From: Actinomadura craniellae
GTDB taxonomy: Bacteria > Actinomycetota > Actinomycetes > Streptosporangiales > Streptosporangiaceae
Length of the DNA: 64,000 nt
Reading direction: 5' to 3'
Assembly (NCBI RefSeq): GCF_003289645.1
Contig: NZ_QLYX01000001.1
Coordinates: 1-64,000, forward strand
Of this stretch, positions 55,402 to 64,000 are shown in pieces. Positions within the stretch are counted from its first letter, which is position 1. Every line of letters starts with the position of its first letter. The notes below the pieces were generated by a model, which was not told where the DNA came from, made no database searches, and saw only the letters and a list, made by a program, of their open reading frames with translations. Made by a program: the position numbers and the translations under genes.

Positions 55402-56115
55402 TCAGTCCTCCTCCGCCATGATCAGCGGATCGGGCAGGTGGCTCGGGTCGTTGTACTCCACCGGTGCCAGCCGGCCGCCGCGGCGCCGCCAGCGGCTGAT
55501 CGAGCAGTTCACGATGGGCGTCTTCTCGATCTCCATGATCTCCTGCTCGGTGCGGTTCTCGACGATGTAGCGGGTCAGCACCACCACCGCGTCGTGCGCC
55601 ACCACCAGCACCCGGCCGCCGGGGTGGTCGAGATCGAGGTCGCGGTAGGCGCTGCGCAACCGCAGTGCCATGTCCGCCCAGGACTCGCCGCCGGGCGGCC
55701 GGTGGTAGAACTTGCCGAGCCGGGCCAGCCGGGCGGCCTCCGCGGGGAAGCGGGCCCGCACGCCCGCCGGGGTCAGCCGGTCGAGCACCCCCAGTTCCCG
55801 GTCCCGCAGCCGCTCGTCGATCTGGAGGACGGGGGTGTCCGGCAGTTCGGCCAGCGCGATGCGGGCCGTTTCCAGCGCCCGGGTGTAGGGGGAGGCCAGC
55901 ACCGCGGTCGGCCGCTCGTCCGGAGGCAGCCCGGCCAGCCGGCGGCCCAGCGCCGCGGCCTGCTTCTGACCCGCCGGTGAGAGCGGCACGTCCGCGTCGC
56001 GTTCGGGGACGTCGATCTCCTCCAGCCCGTCGTGGGCGGCCGCGTACGCGACGTTGGCCGTGCTCTCGCCGTGCCGGGTCAGGATCAGCCACTCCAGACT
56101 TCTCACGCCCGTCAT
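55402..56115 (-). CDS. Histidine phosphatase superfamily protein (phosphoglycerate-mutase-like)
   Basis: 237 residues. LILTRHGESTAN carries the catalytic RHG; later VLASPYTRALETA, acidic ERLRDRELG, and VLVVAHDAVV with the second His. ATG 56115 is preferred; ATG 56139 adds eight residues. Converges on the GAF gene 10 bp away. Substrate unknown. Confidence 0.9.
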   Translation of the reverse strand: MTGVRSLEWLILTRHGESTANVAYAAAHDGLEEIDVPERDADVPLSPAGQKQAAALGRRLAGLPPDERPTAVLASPYTRALETARIALAELPDTPVLQIDERLRDRELGVLDRLTPAGVRARFPAEAARLARLGKFYHRPPGGESWADMALRLRSAYRDLDLDHPGGRVLVVAHDAVVVLTRYIVENRTEQEIMEIEKTPIVNCSISRWRRRGGRLAPVEYNDPSHLPDPLIMAEED

Positions 56116-56204
56116 GCTGCCATGGCGCCCACCGGACATGGGCCGGAAGTTCGTATAGGTGCTGACATAGGCGGAAACGGTCTAGCGGAACCGGACAACC
56201 TCTG

Positions 56205-56221
56205 TACTACGGCCCGTAGTA
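56205..56221. promoter_or_regulatory. 17-bp palindrome just upstream of a small membrane protein
   Basis: TACTACGG (56205-56212), C, CCGTAGTA (56214-56221): perfect 8-bp arms ending 13 bp before ATG 56235. It may be an operator overlapping the promoter. Confidence 0.5.
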
Positions 56222-56234
56222 GTCTCGGGGCCCT

Positions 56235-56600
56235 ATGACCGACGTCCTGACAATCGCGATCATCGTGGTCTCGCTCGGCGCGGCGCTGTACAGCCTGGTG
56301 ACGACGTTCCGCGACCGGCCCATGGGCTGGCCGGACATCGCCGCGATCGCCGTGGTCGAGGTACTGCTGATCGTGCAGGCCGTGATCGCCGGTATCAAGA
56401 TCGCCGGTGGGGAGGGGCCGCAGGACTCCGTCACCTTCGTCGGCTACCTGGTCGGCATCCTGCTGATCCCGACGGTCGGGGTGGGCTGGGGGCTGCTGGA
56501 GCGCTCCCGCTGGGGCCCGGCCGTGCTGGTGGTGGCGGCGCTGTCGGTGGCCGTGATGACGGAGCGGATGCGCCAGATCTGGACCGGCACCGGTGGCTGA
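56235..56600 (+). CDS. Small four-helix membrane protein
   Basis: 121 residues. Four hydrophobic segments at about 4-24, 34-57, 66-86 and 91-110, with short charged links (FRDRPMGWPD, ERSRWG). No family recognised. ATG 56235 lacks a clear ribosome site. It overlaps the next membrane gene by 8 bp, so the two probably work together. Confidence 0.75.
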   Translation: MTDVLTIAIIVVSLGAALYSLVTTFRDRPMGWPDIAAIAVVEVLLIVQAVIAGIKIAGGEGPQDSVTFVGYLVGILLIPTVGVGWGLLERSRWGPAVLVVAALSVAVMTERMRQIWTGTGG

Positions 56601-56979
56601 GGCGACCGGCCGGGGCCCCGGCCGGCTGCTGGTGGCGGTATACGCGATCTTCGCGGTGGCCGCGGGTGCCCGGGCCGGAGTGCAGATCGCGACCCGGTTC
56701 GACGACGCCCCGGTCGCCTACACGCTGTCGGCCTTCGCCGCGGTGGTGTACGTGCTGGCCACGGTCGCGCTGGCGCTGGGCGGCCGGACCTCCCGGCGGG
56801 TGGCGCTGACCGCGTGCTCCGTCGAACTCGCCGGGGTGCTCGGGATCGGCGCCTACAGCCTGGCCGACCCCGCCTCCTTCCCCGACGCCACCGTCTGGTC
56901 GGAGTTCGGGCGCGGTTACGGGTTCGTCCCGCTGGTGCTGCCCGTCCTCGGCCTGCTCTGGCTGCGCCGGACCCGGTGA
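56593..56979 (+). CDS. Small four-helix membrane protein, partner of the preceding gene
   Basis: 128 residues. Hydrophobic segments at about 11-30, 40-64, 70-92 and 107-124, ending in LWLRRTR. GTG 56593 overlaps the upstream stop by 8 bp. No family recognised; a two-subunit membrane complex is inference. Confidence 0.75.
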   Translation: MAEATGRGPGRLLVAVYAIFAVAAGARAGVQIATRFDDAPVAYTLSAFAAVVYVLATVALALGGRTSRRVALTACSVELAGVLGIGAYSLADPASFPDATVWSEFGRGYGFVPLVLPVLGLLWLRRTR

Positions 56980-56982
56980 CCC

Positions 56983-57747
56983 TCAGTCCTCGTCGACCAT
57001 CATCCGGCCGCCGATCGGCAGTACCTGGATGGCGGCGCGCATGATGTATTCGACCTGCTTGGGGGTGTGCTCGGTGAAGGGGTGGCGGTCGGGCCAGCGC
57101 ACCAGTTGCAGGGGACGCAGGATGGCGATGCCGTCGGCGTTCAGCGGCCCTCTGCGGATCCTGCCGCCGTGCACCGCGAGCAGCGGCCGGACCAGGACGT
57201 CGGTGCCGATCCGCTCCGACAGCAGGTAGCCGATCGCGTCCGCCGAGGCGTTGAGCCCCTTGACCATCTTCGACGGGGTCTTCCCGTCGATGAAGAGGTG
57301 GCCGCCGTGCTCGGCGAGTTCGGCGTCGGGGTGCCAGGCCTGGTTGTCGATGAGCCAGACGCCGGTCGGACCGATCAGCAGCTGGTCCACCTGCCCGTGC
57401 CCGGGGACCATCCGGGAGTGCAGCACCCGGTAACCGCGCCGTTCCAGGGTGAGCCGGAGCAGCCGCGCTATCCGCTCCTCGCCGCGCAGACCCCGCCGCC
57501 AGACGCTCGCCCGGGAGTACCCCCACCAGTCCCGGCCGGTGTCGACGGCCGCCACCACGACGGCCAGGATCACTCCGAACAGCGGGGAGACCCCCACGGC
57601 CCCGATGACCAGCGCGAGCCCGCTCATGATGCCGCGGTTGCGCAGCCGGTTCCTGCGGTCGCGTGACCGCAGTTCCTCGTAGATGGCCTGGGGGGAGCCG
57701 CCGGTGAAGGCGGCCCTGTCGCGCAGGTAGATCGAACGGCCGATCAT
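56983..57747 (-). CDS. NERD (nuclease-related) domain membrane protein
   Basis: 254 residues. One hydrophobic hairpin (about 42-68: SGLALVIGAVGVSPLFGVIL) then a NERD domain: GLRGEERIARLLRLTLERRG, HSRMVPGHGQVDQLLIGPTG, VWLIDNQAW, which keeps a D-x-x-x-x-x-D-x-(Q) core but has Asn-Gln where many have E-x-K. ATG 57747 follows AAGGAGG by 9 bp. The nuclease activity is not certain. Confidence 0.85.
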   Translation of the reverse strand: MIGRSIYLRDRAAFTGGSPQAIYEELRSRDRRNRLRNRGIMSGLALVIGAVGVSPLFGVILAVVVAAVDTGRDWWGYSRASVWRRGLRGEERIARLLRLTLERRGYRVLHSRMVPGHGQVDQLLIGPTGVWLIDNQAWHPDAELAEHGGHLFIDGKTPSKMVKGLNASADAIGYLLSERIGTDVLVRPLLAVHGGRIRRGPLNADGIAILRPLQLVRWPDRHPFTEHTPKQVEYIMRAAIQVLPIGGRMMVDED

Positions 57748-57973
57748 TCCCCGAACCTCCTTGGCCCTCTGGTCGTCGCCGCCATTATCTGGATACCTCG
57801 GAGACGTCCCGACGACCATGGCCGGTAACTGAACTAAGTCAGCTTGGGTAGGCGGGAGAAAGAGATTGCGCACAGCGTGCCTGGGGAAGGATTATCTTTC
57901 GCTGAATTCCCGGTATTGAGGTAATAGTTTCTCGTGTTTCGCGGATCGCAAAAAATGCAAGAGGTGCGACCGC

Positions 57974-58014
57974 ATCCGGCCGGGTGGGGTGTCTCACACC
58001 CCACCCGGCCGGAT
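57974..58014 (-). terminator. 19-bp perfect hairpin terminator of the cyclase-like gene
   Basis: Arms 57974-57992 and 57996-58014 are exactly complementary with a CTC loop. The stem begins at the stop codon of the leftward gene (58014-58016) and a T-run (TTTTTT) follows about 17 nt on. Confidence 0.85.
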
Positions 58015-58661
58015 CACCGTCCGTCGTGGTAGAGGTACCCGCTGTACCGGATCCCCTTGACGCTGAGCTCGACGGGTTTGAAGCCGGACGGGTCCAGCGC
58101 GCAGAAGCCCGACTGGACGACCTCCTCGTACAGGGCCGCGGAGATGGCGAAGACGAGCGGGTCGGCCGTCCGCTCGCCGAGCAGCGCGCGCAACTGGTCG
58201 GCGTCGAGCAGCCGGGTGATCTCGACCGGCGCCTCTCCGGCGGGCCCGAACGGGCCCTCGATGAGGGTGCCGTGATGCATGGCGAGCCGAACGCGCAGGG
58301 GCCGCCCCTCCGTGCGCAGCCGGTTGTATTCGTTCAGCTCCTCGGTCAGCCGGCGGGGGAACTCGCCGACGATCTTCGGGATGTCCGCCCCGGGCGGGAG
58401 GATCGCGAGCTCGCCGTCGCCACCGACCTGCTTGTCCCACAGGTCGCGGTCGAGCCCGAGGTCGTTGGCGGCACGGGACAGGGCGGCGGAGAGCTCGCGC
58501 TGCGCGACGAGCTGCTCCTTGGCGTTCCGGGCGCTGTAACCCTGGATGTCCACGGCCAGCAGCAGTCGGTAGACGAGTTGTGCGTCGGTCACGACGGTGC
58601 CTCCGGCTTCGAGCGAACGCCGGGGGGTGTATCGGACCGCGTAGGGGGTTTGGCGGGTCAT
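58014..58661 (-). CDS. Degenerate nucleotidyl-cyclase-like protein
   Basis: 215 residues, soluble. LLAVDIQGYSARN has the first-strand metal Asp, VGGDGELAILPPGAD the hairpin with GDG, and RLAMHHGTLIEG the later strand of the class III cyclase fold, with an insert around 60. The full catalytic set is not visible. ATG 58661 has GAGGAGG 8 bp upstream. It resembles the cyclase half of 139-1557. It may bind a nucleotide or a partner instead of making a messenger. Confidence 0.7.
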   Translation of the reverse strand: MTRQTPYAVRYTPRRSLEAGGTVVTDAQLVYRLLLAVDIQGYSARNAKEQLVAQRELSAALSRAANDLGLDRDLWDKQVGGDGELAILPPGADIPKIVGEFPRRLTEELNEYNRLRTEGRPLRVRLAMHHGTLIEGPFGPAGEAPVEITRLLDADQLRALLGERTADPLVFAISAALYEEVVQSGFCALDPSGFKPVELSVKGIRYSGYLYHDGR

Positions 58662-58953
58662 GGACTGGCCTCCTCGGCGACGCGGGCAGGGCGCCCGCCT
58701 TCGCTCACCACCGGGTCGAAGTTGCCGGGAAGGTTCGTCTGGTTCGTCCACGCGGGGGGTGATCTCCTTTCGTAGGATGCGGATTGGACGGCCTGACCAG
58801 CCGGTACCGTTCCGTAGGGGGTGTAGGTAAGGAACTGCTAGCGAACAAGTCAGGTGCGCACTGGATCGCGGACCCGTTGAACCTGCCCGGCCGCCCCCGC
58901 GTACTCCCTGGCAGCGTGGCCCCTGACCCCCCGACCCCGCCGGAGAAGCCCGC

Positions 58954-59538
58954 ATGGCACTTCCCGCATCCCGCGACCGGACGGCCGGCGCACCGTGGAG
59001 CTGGTTCCGCGGCGTCCGGCCAGGTGCCGTCGTGGACGACCAGGTCATCGTGACCGAGCTCTACCGCGTCTACGGAAGGCCGTTGCTGTCGATCGTGCTG
59101 CGACTCACCGGCGGCGACCGGCACTGGGCCGAGGACGTGGTCCAGGAGACGATGATCCGGGCCTGGCGCAGCGCGGACCGGCTCGATGCCGACGCCGCCT
59201 CGCTGCTTCCCTGGCTGGCGACCGTGGCCCGCCGTGTCGTGATCGACGACCAGCGGCGCAAGAACGCCCGGCCGCGGGAGACGGGCGAGGCCCCGCTGGA
59301 GAACCTGAGCGCCCCCGACGGGCTGGAAGACCTGCTGCGGTCGGTGGTCATGTCCGAGGCGCTGGGCTCCCTGTCACCCGCGCATCGCGAGATCCTCGCC
59401 GAGACCTACTTCCGGGACCGCTCGGTCAACGAGGCGGCCCAGACGCTCGGCATTCCCGTCGGCACCGTGAAGTCGCGGGTCTACTACGCGCTCCGGGCGC
59501 TGCGCGTCGCGCTGGAGGAACGGGGGATGACGCTGTGA
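58954..59538 (+). CDS. ECF-subfamily RNA polymerase sigma factor
   Basis: 194 residues. Region 2: LYRVYGRPLLSIVLRLTGGD, EDVVQETMIRAWR; region 4: LSPAHREILAETYFRDRSVN, LGIPVGTVKSRVYYALRALR. A short extra N-terminus precedes it. ATG 58954 has GGAG 8 bp upstream. Its stop overlaps the anti-sigma start by GTGA. It resembles SigL-type ECFs with a zinc anti-sigma partner. Confidence 0.95.
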   Translation: MALPASRDRTAGAPWSWFRGVRPGAVVDDQVIVTELYRVYGRPLLSIVLRLTGGDRHWAEDVVQETMIRAWRSADRLDADAASLLPWLATVARRVVIDDQRRKNARPRETGEAPLENLSAPDGLEDLLRSVVMSEALGSLSPAHREILAETYFRDRSVNEAAQTLGIPVGTVKSRVYYALRALRVALEERGMTL

Positions 59539-60302
59539 GCCCGCAGATCGAGCACACCGACGTCGGCGCGTACGCGCTCGGCCTGCTGGAGGAGCCCGAC
59601 CGGCGTGCCTTCGAGGTGCATCTGGCTGGGTGCCGCTCCTGCGCCGCCGAGCTCGCCGCGCTGTCCGGGGTGGCCACCGGCCTCGCCGGCCTGACGCCTC
59701 CCGCCACCGAGCCGGCCGCCCCGGCGAGCCCGGCGCCCGCTCCCGCCGCCGACCCGATCGGGCTCGACGGTGCGCAGGTGGCCGACCTGGTCCGCCGCCG
59801 GGCGGCCGTGGAACGCCGTCGCCGGCGGGCCCGGGTCCTGCTGGGCGCGGCCGCCGGAATCGCGCTGCTGGCCGGTGGAGCCGCCACCGGCGCCGCGGTC
59901 GCCGGGCGGGACGACCCCGCCCCGACCCCGGCGGTGACGGTGGCGGCGCCCGACGGCGCCCAGGCGCTGCTGGCGGGCGGCCGGCGGCTGACCGCCACCG
60001 ACTCCGGGACGGGCACCGCGGGAGTGGTGGCGGTGGAGCCCAAGCTCTGGGGCACCCGGGTGGCGCTGCGGCTCGGCGGCGTCCGGGGGCCGCTGCGATG
60101 TGAGCTCGTCGCGGTGGCCCGGACGGGCGAGCGGCACGTCGTCACCGGCTGGTCGGTACCGCCCCGCGGGTACGGGGTGCCCGGCGCGCCCGATCCGCTG
60201 GTGGTCCAGGGCGGCACCGCCCTCCAGCCCGGCGGCATCGACCGCTTCGAGGTGCGCACCCTCGACGGCCGCACCCTCCTGTCCGTCCCCAACACCGCCT
60301 GA
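59535..60302 (+). CDS. Zinc-binding anti-sigma factor (membrane)
   Basis: 255 residues. N-terminal ZAS motif H-L-A-G-C-R-S-C (about 32-39), an Ala/Pro linker, one membrane helix (about 101-123) and an extracytoplasmic beta domain (about 130-255) of anti-sigma-K type. GTG 59535 is coupled to the sigma gene. It holds the sigma factor at the membrane until a signal releases it. Confidence 0.9.
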   Translation: MSPQIEHTDVGAYALGLLEEPDRRAFEVHLAGCRSCAAELAALSGVATGLAGLTPPATEPAAPASPAPAPAADPIGLDGAQVADLVRRRAAVERRRRRARVLLGAAAGIALLAGGAATGAAVAGRDDPAPTPAVTVAAPDGAQALLAGGRRLTATDSGTGTAGVVAVEPKLWGTRVALRLGGVRGPLRCELVAVARTGERHVVTGWSVPPRGYGVPGAPDPLVVQGGTALQPGGIDRFEVRTLDGRTLLSVPNTA

Positions 60303-60416
60303 GCCGAGGGAGTGAGCGGAGTGGGCCGTGAGGGACGAGCGGTCCGCGGAGCGAGCGAGTGAGGTGAGGGCGGCAACTGGCACCGCCTGAGCCGAGGGAC
60401 CGCCTGAGCCGAGGGA
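60294..60416. repeat. Three copies of an 18-bp repeat at the 3' end of the anti-sigma gene
   Basis: ACCGCCTGAGCCGAGGGA occurs at 60294-60311 (containing the stop codon), 60382-60399 and 60399-60416. Between copies are further GAGCGAGCGAGTGAGG-like purine-rich repeats. Confidence 0.8.
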
Positions 60417-60450
60417 ATGAGCTGGCGGCGGGCTGTGGGAGCCTGAAGAG

Positions 60451-61182
60451 GTGAGTCCCAAGAGCCGCGGCCGGACCCGGCCGCATCCTGCACGCCGTCT
60501 TCCCGCCGGTGTTCCCAGCCAGGGCGGCGGGCTCGCCCTGCCGGCGCTGGCCGAGGTGTATGCGGCATATGTGCGGGCGGCCGACGAACTACCGGGGCTG
60601 CCCGGTGCGCTCCAGGCCGAGCTGTGGGTCTCCGCCCAGCTCGGCGCGCTGGAGTCCGCCGCCCCGCATGCCGAGGGTTTCCGGGTGGCGCTGGCCGACC
60701 TGGCGGGCCGGCTCGACGCGGCCGGCTCGCCCGGCGCCCGGCTCTTCCTGCGGGTGCTGGCCGCGATCGGCCCGCGCCCGCTGCGCCCGCTGGCGGGCCG
60801 GCTCGCCGGGGAGGGGACGGAACCGGGCTGGGCCGGGGAGCTCGGGCAGGTCACTGCGGGGCCGGCCTGGCTCATCCAGGAGGGCCCGCTCGACGGCGAC
60901 CGGCTGATCTGCGAGTACCGGTATCCGGGCGGGACCGGCCAGCACGCCCTGGCGGTCCGGCTCTCCGCTGAACTCCCCACGGAGATCGTCGTGGTCGGTG
61001 ACGTTCCCGGCATGTTCGCCGACGTCCGCCGGGCGGTCCAGGCGGAGCTGTGCGTGATCATGCCATGGGATCCCACCGCGGCCGCCGCCCGCCTGCGCGC
61101 GTCCCTCGACGCCCCCGGCGGTCTGCCCGCCGACTGTTACCCGGCCCTGACCCTGGCCCGGCACCGCGTCGAACCCCGTTGA
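60451..61182 (+). CDS. Hypothetical protein, actinobacterial type
   Basis: 243 residues. A basic Pro-rich start, then a mostly alpha-helical region (LAEVYAAYVRAADELPGLPG, RLFLRVLAAIGPRPLRPLAG) and a mixed C-terminal half (YRYPGGTGQHALAVRLSAEL, IVVVGDVPGMFADVRRAVQA). No membrane helix or catalytic motif. GTG 60451 follows GAAGAG. Family not recognised. Confidence 0.7.
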   Translation: MSPKSRGRTRPHPARRLPAGVPSQGGGLALPALAEVYAAYVRAADELPGLPGALQAELWVSAQLGALESAAPHAEGFRVALADLAGRLDAAGSPGARLFLRVLAAIGPRPLRPLAGRLAGEGTEPGWAGELGQVTAGPAWLIQEGPLDGDRLICEYRYPGGTGQHALAVRLSAELPTEIVVVGDVPGMFADVRRAVQAELCVIMPWDPTAAAARLRASLDAPGGLPADCYPALTLARHRVEPR

Positions 61183-61208
61183 GGCTCGCGCGGCCCGTCC
61201 GGACGTGG

Positions 61209-61248
61209 GTGCAGGGCGAGGGCACCCCGCAGTTCCCTCGCCCTGCAC
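61209..61248. terminator. 14-bp hairpin between convergent genes
   Basis: GTGCAGGGCGAGGG (61209-61222) pairs with CCCTCGCCCTGCAC (61235-61248), loop 12 nt, between the hypothetical gene and the GMC oxidoreductase stops. Confidence 0.75.
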
Positions 61249-61269
61249 GTTCCGGTTCCCCCGGTCGGA

Positions 61270-63672
<2,403 letters not shown>

Positions 63673-63673
63673 C

Positions 63674-64000
63674 TCAGGCCGCCTTTCGCTTGAGGAAGTC
63701 GATGATCGTGGGGAAGACATCGGCGTGGGCGTTCTTTCCCAGGAAGGGGTCCATGTGCCCGTAGCCGGGCAGGATCTGCAGTTCGTGCAGACCGGGCATC
63801 CGCTCCGAAAGCCACCGGTGGCAGATGACGTTGGAGTCGGCGAAGGCCTTGTTGCGGTCGCCGGTCAGCAGCAGCAACGGTGTCTGAACCTCGGTGGCGC
63901 CGGCCAGGTAGTCGTCCGGCAGGTCCGCGTGCCGCGGCTCCTTCCGGTTGTACTTCACCGCCCGGCCGGCCTCCACCATCTTGTGGACGTGCCGGTAGTA
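63674..64000 (-). CDS. Alpha/beta hydrolase, C-terminal part (cut by window edge)
   Basis: 109 codons are visible; the frame runs past 64000. TPLLLLTGDRNKAFADSN carries the acid-loop Asp and GYGHMDPFLG the catalytic His. The nucleophile is outside the window. Just upstream of and coupled to the GMC oxidase; in relatives the two activities are also found fused, suggesting a joint role in lipid or sterol breakdown. Confidence 0.85.
   Translation of the reverse strand, partial: YYRHVHKMVEAGRAVKYNRKEPRHADLPDDYLAGATEVQTPLLLLTGDRNKAFADSNVICHRWLSERMPGLHELQILPGYGHMDPFLGKNAHADVFPTIIDFLKRKAA

Overview
The window is 64 kb of very GC-rich DNA with GTG/TTG starts, ATGA/GTGA stop-start overlaps and almost no intergenic space. 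Its gene families are those of filamentous actinomycetes: XRE/DUF5753 regulators paired with DUF397 proteins, DUF574-type SAM methyltransferases, GPP34 (GOLPH3-like), an F420-type luciferase-like oxidoreductase, and zinc-ribbon/vWA and GAP1-type conflict genes. A member of Streptosporangiales/Thermomonosporaceae or a related order is my inference; no rRNA or marker gene fixes it. I saw no tRNA, rRNA, integrase, transposase, phage gene or CRISPR array.

Layout. 0.1-3.4 kb: a cNMP-binding/cyclase-like membrane protein, an XRE regulator and a DUF397 protein. 3.4-13.7 kb: the most interesting locus. A Ser/Thr kinase with MgtE-N-like helical repeats and a DUF4407 membrane coiled-coil protein run leftwards. 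Divergently, a coupled operon encodes a zinc-ribbon/degenerate vWA protein, a GTPase, a 900-residue GAP1-like protein and a small Hsp70/actin-fold ATPase. I read this as a GTPase-centred ternary conflict (defence-like) system with its own kinase and membrane arm. 13.7-20.4 kb: a lone acyl-CoA dehydrogenase, an OmpR/HK two-component pair and a divergent MacAB-like export operon. 20.4-27.3 kb: type II thioesterase, large LuxR/AAA regulator, small helical-bundle protein, glycosyltransferase and two secreted small proteins. 27.5-32.1 kb: MscS channel, ankyrin protein, anti-sigma-type ATPase, DUF5519 protein, and an SPFH/ribbon-helix-helix/GPP34 operon behind a perfect palindrome. 32.1-41.2 kb: a 1163-residue triple AAA+ ATPase, a DUF574 methyltransferase, a DedA/histidine kinase/NarL regulator operon and OtsA.

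41.3-46.3 kb: a second ATPase/DUF397/XRE (whiJ-like) cluster, a DHA2 efflux pump with its MarR regulator, and a second DUF574 methyltransferase. 46.3-52.7 kb: an acyl-CoA dehydrogenase and both subunits of a biotin-dependent (probably 3-methylcrotonyl-CoA) carboxylase, divergent from a TetR regulator across two identical operator half-site pairs, then an LLM oxidoreductase. 52.7-61.2 kb: coiled-coil protein, GAF regulator, histidine phosphatase, two tiny membrane proteins, NERD protein, a second degenerate cyclase-like protein, an ECF sigma/anti-sigma pair and an unknown protein. 61.2-64 kb: a cholesterol-oxidase-like GMC flavoprotein and the 3' part of an alpha/beta hydrolase cut by the window edge.

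Most regulators sit next to their likely targets and several have visible operators. Convergent gene pairs are often separated by long perfect hairpins. All functions come from reading motifs by eye; no database search was run.
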